Below, piece by piece: positions 34,407 to 42,558 of a stretch of DNA of 64,000 nt. The translations under genes and the position numbers were made by a program. The stretch's first letter is position 1. Every line of letters starts with the position of its first letter. The notes under the pieces were generated by a model. The model worked only from the letters and a program-made list of their open reading frames with translations. It was not told the DNA's origin and did not search any database. The DNA is from CAVPKN01 sp963832835 (GTDB lineage: Bacteria; Chlamydiota; Chlamydiia; Chlamydiales; JAAKFR01). The stretch is from assembly GCA_963832835.1 (NCBI GenBank), contig CAWHVD010000001.1:1798001-1862000 (forward strand), given 5' to 3'.

Positions 34407-34928
34407 ATGGCAACAAGCATAGTACAAGGTCAAGATCCAGCAGTGGTACTCACTACACTAAAACCAATAACCCGAAAGGAGTCAGAGGAACAACGAAATA
34501 CTCCAGAACCTAAGGGCGTACTGTTAAATGAGGCAACAGGTAATCAAACCCAAATCGAAGATTTGACAGATTCAATTGCTCCAGAACGTAAAATGCAAGA
34601 CCAACCCGGCTGTGACGTGGTAAAAGGCGCGAAGGCAGTTTTGGTAGCTGTCGCTATAGCCGGAATCTTTGCAGGAGTTGTCGGCTTACTGGTTTATCTG
34701 GACATACTCCAGATTAGCTTAACAAATGTAGGCACCATGTCACAATCTTTGGGTCTATACACAATGTTAAGCGGATTTGGAGCTGCGGTTCTCACCACTC
34801 TTCTGCTAGGTGTTGCTCAATGCATGAACTGCGCTAAAGAAACCGGTACAAAGCACAAATCCGTTACTGACATTGAACTTACAGATCCAAAGCCAAAGAC
34901 AGATCAACTCGAAACGACTGTAGCCTAA
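34407..34928 (+). CDS. Inc-like membrane protein
   Basis: 173 residues with an excellent ribosome binding site (AGGAGGTAAATATG). Residues 1-72 are polar and Thr/Glu-rich. Helices at about 74-98 (AVLVAVAIAGIFAGVVGLLV) and 117-138 (LYTMLSGFGAAVLTTLLLGV) form a bilobed hairpin. The tail is polar. This fits an inclusion membrane protein exported by type III secretion, though the assignment rests on layout only. Its terminator follows 30 bp downstream. Confidence 0.55.
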   Translation: MATSIVQGQDPAVVLTTLKPITRKESEEQRNTPEPKGVLLNEATGNQTQIEDLTDSIAPERKMQDQPGCDVVKGAKAVLVAVAIAGIFAGVVGLLVYLDILQISLTNVGTMSQSLGLYTMLSGFGAAVLTTLLLGVAQCMNCAKETGTKHKSVTDIELTDPKPKTDQLETTVA

Positions 34929-34957
34929 TTCTCATGTTTGAGAAATAAGACCACCAA

Positions 34958-34988
34958 GGGTATAGCGCATGTGCTATGCCCTTTTTTT
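34958..34988 (+). terminator. Rho-independent terminator
   Basis: GGGTATAGC and GCTATGCCC (one mismatch) around GCATGT, then seven T residues. It ends the Inc-like transcript and also lies over an upstream in-frame start of rarA, which argues against that start. Confidence 0.8.
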
Positions 34989-35004
34989 ATCCCATAAATT
35001 GATG

Positions 35005-36279
35005 ATGTCACCGCTAGCAGAACAGCTCCGTCCCCAAAAGCTTGAGGAAGTTATCGGCCAGCCCCATTTGGTGGGTGAGCAAGGTTTCCTCACGAGGATT
35101 TTAGCTAACAAAAAACCTTTGTCGCTACTTTTTTGGGGTCCTCCAGGTTGTGGTAAAACCACCATTGCAAGGCTTTATGCGCGCGCTTTCAATGCACACT
35201 TTGTTTCCCTTAGTGCCGTGTTTAGTGGTATCGCCGATCTCAAAAAAATCATCCAACAAACCGAGCAAAATCCCCTTTTTCATGCTTATACCTTACTTTT
35301 TGTAGATGAAATCCATCGTTTCAACAAAGCACAGCAAGATGCCTTTCTGCCCTTTTTAGAAAAAGGGACCATCATCCTTATCGGCGCCACCACCGAAAAT
35401 CCCTCCTTTGCCCTTAACAACGCCCTCCTCTCGAGAATGCGCATACTAACATTAAACCCTCTGGACACTTCTGCGTTGGAAGAACTTTTGGTCCGCTACG
35501 AGATGCTCAGAGGGATGCTTCCCCTAGAAGCAGAGGCTCGTAGTTACCTTGTGAACTTAGCTGCAGGAGATGGCCGGTATCTACTGAACCTGGTCGAAAA
35601 CATCGAACAGGGTCTCCAAAATTTCAAGGAATGCACACCACTTTCTATCGATTCCCTCGCTCCACTACTCCAGCGTAAAGCGGCACTATTTGACAAGCAG
35701 GGCGAGGGGCACTATAATTTGATTTCTGCTCTCCATAAATCCGTGAGAGGCTCTGATCCGGATGGCGCCCTTTATTGGTTTGCCCGGATATTAGAAGGAG
35801 GAGAAGAGCCGCTTTTTTTAGCAAGGCGCCTCATCCGAATGGCTTCAGAAGATATCGGGCTTGCCGATCCTGAAGCCCTTAAGCTCGCTGTTGCAGCTAA
35901 AGAGGCCTATCAAATGCTTGGCAGCCCAGAAGGAGAGCTGGGGCTCGCGCAGGTCGTTGTCTATTTAGCTCTCGCCCCTAAAAGTAATGCCCTATATACC
36001 GCTTACAATGAAGCGAGAGAACTGGCCAAAAAAACCAATCATCTTTCTCCTCCCCAGATCATATTAAATGCCCCTACCCGCTTGATGAAAGAACTTGGGT
36101 GTGGAAAAGGGTACAAATATGACCACGATACCGAAAAAGGTTTCTCAGGACAAAACTACTTTCCGAGTGAAATGGCCCGACCTACATTTTACGTACCTTT
36201 CGAACGAGGTTTTGAAAGGGAGTTAAAAAAAAGAATCTCTTACTTCAACCAGCTGAGAATTGAATCGAGTGATGATTAA
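35005..36279 (+). CDS. rarA: Replication-associated recombination protein RarA (MgsA)
   Basis: 424 residues. Walker A LFWGPPGCGKTTIARLYA, Walker B LLFVDEIHRFNKAQQDAF, sensor IGATTENPSFALNNALLSR, then the MgsA C-terminal domain (DPDGALYWFARILEGGEEP, DIGLADPEAL). It acts at stalled forks. The frame extends to 34969, but that part overlaps a terminator, so ATG 35005 (or 35002) is chosen. The stop TAA (36277-36279) is the left target triplet of a family A repeat that starts at 36280. Confidence 0.93.
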   Translation: MSPLAEQLRPQKLEEVIGQPHLVGEQGFLTRILANKKPLSLLFWGPPGCGKTTIARLYARAFNAHFVSLSAVFSGIADLKKIIQQTEQNPLFHAYTLLFVDEIHRFNKAQQDAFLPFLEKGTIILIGATTENPSFALNNALLSRMRILTLNPLDTSALEELLVRYEMLRGMLPLEAEARSYLVNLAAGDGRYLLNLVENIEQGLQNFKECTPLSIDSLAPLLQRKAALFDKQGEGHYNLISALHKSVRGSDPDGALYWFARILEGGEEPLFLARRLIRMASEDIGLADPEALKLAVAAKEAYQMLGSPEGELGLAQVVVYLALAPKSNALYTAYNEARELAKKTNHLSPPQIILNAPTRLMKELGCGKGYKYDHDTEKGFSGQNYFPSEMARPTFYVPFERGFERELKKRISYFNQLRIESSDD

Positions 36280-36439
36280 TACCATTTCCAGAAAATAAAG
36301 TCACAAATTGGCACTGTATAACACGCCATTTTTGAACGATCTTTTCTCGCTTAGGTGCAAAAGCATAGGCTTCGAAACGATCATCCAAATCTGTCATGTT
36401 ACCCACTGCCACTTCATGCTTTATTTTCTGGAAATGGTA
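36280..36439. repeat. Family A repeat directly on the rarA stop codon
   Basis: 160 bp. The left flank TAA is the rarA stop, and the right flank is TTA (36440-36442). The first base of the element follows the stop with no gap. Confidence 0.9.
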
Positions 36440-36593
36440 TTACCTCCAGTTTGGTGATCTCGAGCGCTGGCACTATTGGTGATATGCAGAGCGAGAAATC
36501 GTCAAAAGCGGACAAACGACTGCTATTTTCAACATTCCCAAAGTATACCTCCCCCAGAGTACTCTGACGGCTCATGGATAATCATGAAAAAAA

Positions 36594-36766
36594 GTAACTA
36601 TTCAGGTAATCCATCTTTTTGGTTAAAAGCCTCTCCTAAGTAACTTAATTCCAAGTTATTGGCAGACAGCTTCTTGCTGTGTATTCATTTCTCTGTGATG
36701 ACTATCCACTCCCACCTTGACAAACTGGGGCTGCCCTAAGGATTCTGCTGGCTCGTGAATAGTCAC
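36594..36766. repeat. Family B repeat with internal insertion
   Basis: 173 bp from GTAACTATTCAGG to GTGAATAGTCAC, flanked by a perfect 8-bp duplication GAAAAAAA (36586-36593 and 36767-36774). About 58 bp of extra sequence (AAGTAACTTAATTCC ...) sits between GCCTCTC and TCTGTGATGACTATCC. The 150 bp between the preceding family A copy and this one hold no gene I can support. Confidence 0.9.
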
Positions 36767-36835
36767 GAAAAAAATAGATCTATATTAAGCCCTCATATAA
36801 ATTAACTTCTAAAACACTCGAAAAAAGGATACGAC

Positions 36836-37099
36836 ATGACTGTTCCTACTTTAGAGCTTACTCATTGCTGTTGTTTAACACTTCAAGGTAAATTGTCTCC
36901 AGCAGCCAGAATAGGCTTCGTAGCTTTCGATGTGCTCATTTCAATTACAACCTTTGTGGTAGGCATATTAGGAGCAACTGCTGTTAGCGCGATGCCTGCT
37001 GCAGCTGCTTATGGCCTAATTGGCATTTCTGTTGGAATTACTCTTCTGTACTTAGCTACTTGTATTAAATGCAGAACGTGCCCATCACCAACAGGATAG
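36836..37099 (+). CDS. Small Inc-like protein, paralogue 1
   Basis: 87 residues. A short Cys-rich N-terminus (THCCCLTLQGK) is followed by two adjacent hydrophobic helices (FDVLISITTFVVGILGATAV and AAAYGLIGISVGITLLYLAT) joined by SAMPAA. The next gene has the same design. A bilobed hairpin almost without soluble domain resembles the smallest Inc proteins. AAAAAAGGATACGAC precedes the ATG. Confidence 0.55.
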   Translation: MTVPTLELTHCCCLTLQGKLSPAARIGFVAFDVLISITTFVVGILGATAVSAMPAAAAYGLIGISVGITLLYLATCIKCRTCPSPTG

Positions 37100-37169
37100 T
37101 TTTCTTGCGTATTTACAGCAGCTTAATCTATAGTAAGTTATGAACTATATAAAGGAATAAAGGATTTCA

Positions 37170-37448
37170 ATGGCGTTTCCTATTTTTCGCTTTACAGAAG
37201 AAAGTCTTAAACATAAATGTTCTGAAGAACTTCTGGATGATCTTTTCGTCTCAACTTTAGCGTTCGACCCACTTGTTTTTATTACAAGTCTCGTTCTGGG
37301 TATTTTGGGTTTAACGAGTGTGATCGGTATGCCAGCTGCTGCTGCCTATGCTTTAGTTGGCGTGAGTACTGGGATCGCTTTGATCTATATAGGTGCTCTC
37401 CTAAAAACATGTTACTTCGATAAAGCTTCTAATCCAAGCCACTCTTAA
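37170..37448 (+). CDS. Small Inc-like protein, paralogue 2
   Basis: 92 residues, clearly related to the upstream gene: both share the pattern V(V/L)GILGxTxVxxMPAAAAY, then (G/A)L(I/V)G(I/V)S(V/T)GI. The soluble N-terminus differs (FRFTEESLKHKCSEELLDD). A tandem duplication with a diverged N-terminus is inferred, which is common for secreted effectors. AAAGGATTTCA lies before the ATG. Confidence 0.55.
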   Translation: MAFPIFRFTEESLKHKCSEELLDDLFVSTLAFDPLVFITSLVLGILGLTSVIGMPAAAAYALVGVSTGIALIYIGALLKTCYFDKASNPSHS

Positions 37449-37522
37449 ATTGAAATTTAGGTTTATTTTCCTGACAATCAGATTTTTAGTAGTCGCAAAG
37501 GAATAATTTCCGCGATCTCCGT

Positions 37523-37694
37523 ATTATCCTAAAAACGGCAGTTGGAGACGGCAAATTGACGCAATCTTTTGATCCAGAATCGCTTCCACTAGGAGGCCTC
37601 TTCACCATTTGGGAATGTGCGCCCCCCATTAAAAGTGATTCTAAATCAAAATCTTGCATCACTTTACCATCTCGAACTGCCGTTTTTAGGATTA
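37523..37694. repeat. Inverted pair of related coding fragments
   Basis: The left arm (37523-37590) and right arm (37625-37694, reversed) both encode ILKTAV(G/R)DGK with QxFDxESLxxGG, with several silent or conservative changes. They are head-to-head fragments of one unknown gene or domain. Neither has a start, so both are remnants. They sit just left of the IS630-like element. Confidence 0.6.
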
Positions 37695-37718
37695 TACCTG
37701 CGCAATCGAAACGACTAA

Positions 37719-38531
37719 TACCATTTATCAAAAATAATTTTTAGTCTTTGTCCATTCTCTGCTACATAGTTGACGTACGACACCAACGGTTGAAGTGAAA
37801 GCATTCCAAGCATCGCAGCAACTCTCCAAAATGTGCTCATATGATTCGAAACAACGATTTCCAAGATATCGATCTCTCAGTACTTGCCATACTTGCTCCG
37901 TTGGATTCAGCTCAGGAGATGCCGCTGGTAGGGCCAATACCGATATGTTCTTTGGCAAACACAGTTTTTTTGTTGTATGCCATGCCGCTCGGTCAAATAT
38001 GATAACAGCGTGATTTCCTTGTTCTGCTTCTTTAGAAATTGCTTCCAAATGTTGTTGCATACAAGACATCCCGATTGTAGGCAAAATCAACCCTACGGCT
38101 CGGTCTTTGTCTGGACAAACGGCACCAAAAATGTAGGCATACTCGAATTGTTGCTGTCGAATAACTCGAGGACGACTACCACGTCTTGCCCAAAGTCGAG
38201 TGACTGTTCCCCTTTGCCCGACTCTTGGTTCATCTTGGAACCAAATTTCAATCTTTTCAGCAGCCTGCAATAAATCGCAGTATCCATGCGCGCAAAGTAG
38301 GAAAGGTAACTTGAAATATATTAGCTACTTCCGTTTTCGTTTTACCTGATTGAAGGTGCCCTAGTGCTAGCAGTCGAATACGAACTCGGGGATGTGGTTC
38401 CCGTTTTGCAAACTGAAAAAAATCAGTGCCGTTTAATTGTGCCAGTTCTTCTTGAAATGCGTTCATTTTTCACTCCGATCTTACAAAAGAGTGGATGAGC
38501 ATGCACTAAAAACTATTTTTGATAAATGGTA
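37719..38531 (-). mobile_element. Internally deleted IS630-family element
   Basis: The ends are TACCATTTATCAAAAATA and the complement, flanked by TAA on both sides. The encoded transposase has the HTH half (38466-38257, ELAQLNGTDFFQFAKREP, TKTEVANIFQVTFPTLRAWI) and the DDE half (38270-37728, IEIWFQDEPRVGQRGTVTRL, VIIFDRAAWHT, LPAASPELNPTEQVWQVLR). About 60-70 residues that normally link them are missing, and the halves are out of frame, so it is defective. Its ends closely resemble those of the family A repeats. Confidence 0.88.
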
Positions 38532-38559
38532 TAACCATAGCAATTACGCCATGACAAAA

Positions 38560-38594
38560 AAAAGCAAGCATTCAGCCGAATACTTGCTTTTTTG
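38560..38594 (-). terminator. Terminator of the fab operon
   Basis: AAGCAAGCATTC and GAATACTTGCTT form a 12-bp stem (one G-T pair) with A-runs and T-runs on both sides, so it works in either direction. It lies 20 bp after the acpP stop on the minus strand. Confidence 0.85.
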
Positions 38595-38613
38595 AACAGA
38601 ATGAAAGGACGAT

Positions 38614-38880
38614 TTACTCGCCTTTCTTCCGGTTGATGTAGGTGATTACATCGCCTACAGTTTTCAACTTCTCTGCTTCTTCTTCAGAAATTTCAAAGCC
38701 AAAACGCTCTTCGAACGTCATGATCAACTCTGTTAAATCTAAACTATCTGCATTAAGATCTTCGACGAACGACTTCTGGGGGGTGACATCCTTCTCATCG
38801 ACTCCCAGTTGTTCGACAACGATATCAATGACTTCTTGTTCTAGTGACATGGTTGCATCCTCAAGCTGTTCTTTTGTCAT
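38614..38880 (-). CDS. acpP: Acyl carrier protein
   Basis: 88 residues, acidic. FVEDLNADSLDLTELIMTFE contains the DSL motif whose Ser carries phosphopantetheine. It holds growing acyl chains for FabD, FabG and FabH. AAGGAG lies 6 bp before the ATG at 38880, which supports that start over MSLEQEVI ten codons later. Confidence 0.95.
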   Translation of the reverse strand: MTKEQLEDATMSLEQEVIDIVVEQLGVDEKDVTPQKSFVEDLNADSLDLTELIMTFEERFGFEISEEEAEKLKTVGDVITYINRKKGE

Positions 38881-39016
38881 GTTACTCCTTAAAAGCTAAA
38901 CGAAAAAGGATAAGTATAACCCTCTCTCCCGCTTTTTGGCAAATATTTAATAGACGGGCCTGCCAGCAAAAACTTCTGACCTCAGCTCGACTTAGTACAT
39001 CATTCTTTACAAGCCC

Positions 39017-39763
39017 TTACATCACCATCCCACCATCGACTGTCAACACTTGTCCCGTTACATAATCTGAAAGGGGACTGGCTAAATAGAGAGTGGCTTG
39101 GGCAATATCTTGGGGAGTACCCAATTTTTGCATCGGAATCTGTCCCAGTATCGCCTCTCTCTGTTTTTCGTTGAGAGAACCTGTCATATCAGTCTCAATA
39201 AAGCCAGGGGCGACGCAATTGACGCATATTCCCCGAGAGGCCAGCTCTTTAGCCAGGGATTTTGTGAAACCGACCATCCCTGCTTTAGATGCTGCGTAGT
39301 TGGTCTGACCTGCGTTGCCCATCAAACCCACGACTGAGGTGACGTTAATGATTTTCCCCTGGCGTTGCTTCATCATGGGGCGGACGATGGCACGGCAAGT
39401 ATTATAAATTGATTTTAAATTTGTGGTGAGAACCGTATCCCAATCTTCGGGAGAGAGGCGCATGAGGAGGTTATCACGGGTGATCCCTGCATTGTTCACA
39501 AGGATATCGACAGACCCAAATTCGACATAAACCTGTTCGATCCCTTTTTCCACTTGGACTGTATCTCCAACATCCACTTGATAAAATTGGATCTTAGACT
39601 CTGTAAGGGCTTGTAACTCCTGTGCTACCAGCTCTCCTTTCTCTCTATTGATTCCAAAAAGGGCAACTGAGGCACCTTGCTGGGCAAAACAGGTAGCTAT
39701 AGCCCTGCCAATACCCCGCGTGCCACCTGTCACAATGGCTTTTTTACCTGCTAGTAATCTCAT
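39017..39763 (-). CDS. fabG: 3-oxoacyl-ACP reductase FabG
   Basis: 248 residues, SDR fold: AIVTGGTRGIGRAIAT binds NADPH, LVNNAGITRDNLLMR follows, and YAASKAGMVGFTKSLAKELA carries the catalytic Tyr-Lys. The second step of the elongation cycle. It overlaps fabD by 20 bp. Confidence 0.95.
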   Translation of the reverse strand: MRLLAGKKAIVTGGTRGIGRAIATCFAQQGASVALFGINREKGELVAQELQALTESKIQFYQVDVGDTVQVEKGIEQVYVEFGSVDILVNNAGITRDNLLMRLSPEDWDTVLTTNLKSIYNTCRAIVRPMMKQRQGKIINVTSVVGLMGNAGQTNYAASKAGMVGFTKSLAKELASRGICVNCVAPGFIETDMTGSLNEKQREAILGQIPMQKLGTPQDIAQATLYLASPLSDYVTGQVLTVDGGMVM

Positions 39764-40688
39764 GCAAACGCTCCAAATCTTCCACTGTATTGATAGTCAC
39801 CGTGGGCGCCAGAGCGCCGATCTGCCGATTCATTCCGGCAAGGGTTTTGCCACATCCGATCTCGACGTACAATTTAACTTGGGACATCATTTCACAAATC
39901 CCTTGCTCCCAGCGAACAGGTGAGGTCACTTGATGAATCATATTGTCCCGGATCTGTTCAACATCGTCCACAAAATTACCGGTCACATTCATGACAAGAC
40001 GCGTGTGGCTGGGCAAAATAGCTACTTCTCGAATCCGTGGTGCCAATTGCTCTTCGGCAGAACGCATTAACCCCGAGTGAAAAGCTCCGTGAACTTTCAA
40101 AGAAATAGCACGCTTGGCTCCCCTTTCTTTAGCAGCAGCAATCCCTGCTTCGACCCCTTTTACTGTTCCAGAAATCACTGTCTGCCCTGGACAATTGAAA
40201 TTTGCGACCCATAAGTCATTAGGCAGATGAAGATCCCGCACTAGAGATTCGACCTCTTCAGCCGAAAGACCAAAAAGAGCTGCCATGGTTCCTTGAGTTG
40301 CCATGCAGGCAGCGTTCATCACCTCTCCTCGGAATTGCACTAGAGGCAGGCATGTTTCAAAAGGGATCCGTCCACTAGCTGTGAGAGCCGTATATTCGCC
40401 CAAACTTAAGCCGGCGCAGATCCCGGGCTTGAGATCCGGAAACTGCTGCTTCAAGACTTGGAGTATAGCTATGCTGGTAAGATAAATTCCTGTTTGACTA
40501 TTGCGCGTTTCCGTAAGGGTATCTGCAGGCCCCTCGAAAATAGTTTTAGAAAGCGCCCGTTTTAGCAGCTCATCCCCATTTTGAAAAATGTCGCGAGCTT
40601 CTCGAAAATTGTCATAAAAATCTTTGCCCATACCGACAGTTTGGGCACCTTGGCCAGGAAATAAAAATGCGATTTTTTGTTCAGTCAT
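39744..40688 (-). CDS. fabD: Malonyl-CoA:ACP transacylase FabD
   Basis: 314 residues. AFLFPGQGAQTVGMGKDFYD at the N-terminus, nucleophile region ICAGLSLGEYTALTASG (GxSxG as GLSLG) and VHGAFHSGLMRSA with the catalytic His. It makes malonyl-ACP. It starts 9 bp after the fabH stop. Confidence 0.95.
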   Translation of the reverse strand: MTEQKIAFLFPGQGAQTVGMGKDFYDNFREARDIFQNGDELLKRALSKTIFEGPADTLTETRNSQTGIYLTSIAILQVLKQQFPDLKPGICAGLSLGEYTALTASGRIPFETCLPLVQFRGEVMNAACMATQGTMAALFGLSAEEVESLVRDLHLPNDLWVANFNCPGQTVISGTVKGVEAGIAAAKERGAKRAISLKVHGAFHSGLMRSAEEQLAPRIREVAILPSHTRLVMNVTGNFVDDVEQIRDNMIHQVTSPVRWEQGICEMMSQVKLYVEIGCGKTLAGMNRQIGALAPTVTINTVEDLERLHEITSR

Positions 40689-40697
40689 GGATATCTG

Positions 40698-41768
40698 TCA
40701 ATCCTCTCGCTTCGATAAAATTGCAGCACCCCAGGTAAAACCAGCTCCAAAGGCTGCAAGGAGAACGTTATCGCCCTCTTGCATTTCTTTTTCCCGAATG
40801 AGCTCATCGAGGGCTATGGCAACTGCTGAGGCTGATGTGTTCCCATATTTGTGAACTGTCTTATAAACTTTTTCCTCAGCAATTCCAAATCGTTTAGCAA
40901 TCGCATCAATAATGCGCTCATTGGCTTGGTGCGGAACCAACCAACCGATGGCATCCTCTGAGAGTCCTGACTTCACCAAACACTCTTTGGCAGCACTCTC
41001 CATGCGGCGTACAGCATGCTTAAATACCTCTTTACCATCCATGCTGATAAAATGCTCACCGTTCTGTACCGTTTCAAGTGATGCCGGGCGACGAGAGCCA
41101 CCGGCGGGGAGCATGAGAAGTTCAGCAAGCTCACCATCAGCACCCAAACAGACCTCTTGAATGAAAAAACCCGCACCTGCATTGCTGATGACACACGCTG
41201 CGGCACCATCTCCAAAAAGAACACAGGTATTTCTGTCTTTATAGTCTACAATTGAGGAGAGCTTTTCCGATGCAATCAATAAAATATTTTTATACAGACC
41301 TGACTCTATGTAAGCTTTTGCAATGGAGAGCCCATAGAGATATCCCGTACAGGCTGCCTGCAAGTCAAAAGCCGCTGCCTGCGGAGCTCTTAGGTCACGT
41401 TGGATCAAGGTAGCAGTACTTGGGAAAATAAAATCAGGTGTTAAAGTGGCGACAAGAATTAGATCGATCTCTTGCGCGGTCATGCCCGCGGCCTCAAGCG
41501 CCTTTTGGGCAGCCTTTGCACCCATATCAGAAGAGAACTCATCGGCTCGTGCTAAACGGCGCTCTTTAATACCCGTACGGGTCGTGATCCATTCATCCGA
41601 GGTCTCAACCATTTGCTCTAGGTCGAGATTAGAGAGCACCTTCTCAGGAAGGTACGAGCCTGTGCCGATCAGACGTGCTAATTTTTTTTGGCTATTCGCC
41701 TGAACCACCCGCTTACCCTTGTAGTCATAAGAAACAGGCATTTTAGCAGTTATTTGCTTATACTGCAA
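40698..41768 (-). CDS. fabH: 3-oxoacyl-ACP synthase III FabH
   Basis: Catalytic Cys in AAFDLQAACTGYLYGLSIAK, His in GWLVPHQANERIID, Asn in KYGNTSASAVAIAL. It condenses acetyl-CoA with malonyl-ACP to begin fatty acid synthesis. The 356-residue frame is longer than the usual 320-330. Starts at MPVSYDYK (about 41741) or further in are plausible. First gene of the fabH-fabD-fabG-acpP operon, diverging from recR. Confidence 0.94.
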   Translation of the reverse strand: MQYKQITAKMPVSYDYKGKRVVQANSQKKLARLIGTGSYLPEKVLSNLDLEQMVETSDEWITTRTGIKERRLARADEFSSDMGAKAAQKALEAAGMTAQEIDLILVATLTPDFIFPSTATLIQRDLRAPQAAAFDLQAACTGYLYGLSIAKAYIESGLYKNILLIASEKLSSIVDYKDRNTCVLFGDGAAACVISNAGAGFFIQEVCLGADGELAELLMLPAGGSRRPASLETVQNGEHFISMDGKEVFKHAVRRMESAAKECLVKSGLSEDAIGWLVPHQANERIIDAIAKRFGIAEEKVYKTVHKYGNTSASAVAIALDELIREKEMQEGDNVLLAAFGAGFTWGAAILSKRED

Positions 41769-41785
41769 GCCTCAGAAGATCTGAT

Positions 41786-41859
41786 CCGTGCCCCTGCCCA
41801 TGTCCACTTCTCCGATTTTTTGGGGTCGGGCACAGACAAGAGCTCGGGTAGGGGCACGG
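41786..41859. promoter_or_regulatory. GC-rich inverted repeat in the fabH/recR divergent spacer
   Basis: CCGTGCCCCTGCCC (41786-41799) and GGGTAGGGGCACGG (41846-41859) pair over 14 bp around a 46-nt interior. It lies between two divergent starts, so it could be a regulator site or a cruciform. A terminator is unlikely here. Confidence 0.5.
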
Positions 41860-41911
41860 AAATGACTTGGTGATTGTGGTAATAATTGGGGTGGTTTAGT
41901 AGATTACTGGG

Positions 41912-42505
41912 ATGCAATACCCAGATCACCTGTTAAAATTGATAGCTGTTTTCAAAAAATTGCCTGGCGTTGGCACCAAAAGCGCCGAGCGTTTTGCCTT
42001 TCATGTGCTTGACTGGCCCCAGGAAAAGCTGATTGAAATGAGCAAGACCATTGAAGATACTAAAACTCTTTTGAATCACTGTTTAGAGTGCGGCTTTTTA
42101 ATCGAAAGCTCTTGTCCTATATGCCAAGATCGCGGACGCGATCCTACCACACTATGCGTCGTCGCTTCCGCCAAAGATATCTTCCTTATTGAGCAAACTC
42201 ATGAATATCGAGGCTTGTATCATGTCCTGGGAGGGCTACTTTCCCCCCTGCAAGGCATGGCCCCCGCTCCGCATTCCATAGCAAAACTGAAGGAACGCTC
42301 GGCTCGGCTTGGAACGCAAGAGCTCATCTTAGCGCTCGACTCGACGCTAGAAGGAGATGCCACAGCCCTTTTTTTAAAAAAAGAATTGGAATCACTTGCT
42401 TTGAAGACTTCCCGATTGGCCCTCGGGCTGCCAATGGGTAGCTCTCTCGATTATATCGATGGAGGCACCTTAGCCCGAGCATTTGCAGGGAGACTCACCT
42501 ATTAG
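41912..42505 (+). CDS. recR: Recombination mediator RecR
   Basis: 197 residues: helix-hairpin-helix LPGVGTKSAERFAFHVL, four-cysteine zinc finger CLECGFLIESSCPIC, Toprim segment and the closing LPMGSSLDYIDGGTLARAFAGR. It acts with RecO and RecF to load RecA at gaps. It is next to bamA, as in other chlamydiae. Confidence 0.95.
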   Translation: MQYPDHLLKLIAVFKKLPGVGTKSAERFAFHVLDWPQEKLIEMSKTIEDTKTLLNHCLECGFLIESSCPICQDRGRDPTTLCVVASAKDIFLIEQTHEYRGLYHVLGGLLSPLQGMAPAPHSIAKLKERSARLGTQELILALDSTLEGDATALFLKKELESLALKTSRLALGLPMGSSLDYIDGGTLARAFAGRLTY

Positions 42506-42558
42506 GCACAATTTAGCATTGCATAAATAAGTAGCCTGTCATACGATTTCCCATCTTT

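Noticed and set aside
34969..35004. Upstream start of rarA
   Set aside because: It lies on a strong terminator hairpin, and RarA homologues start near MSPLAEQLRP.
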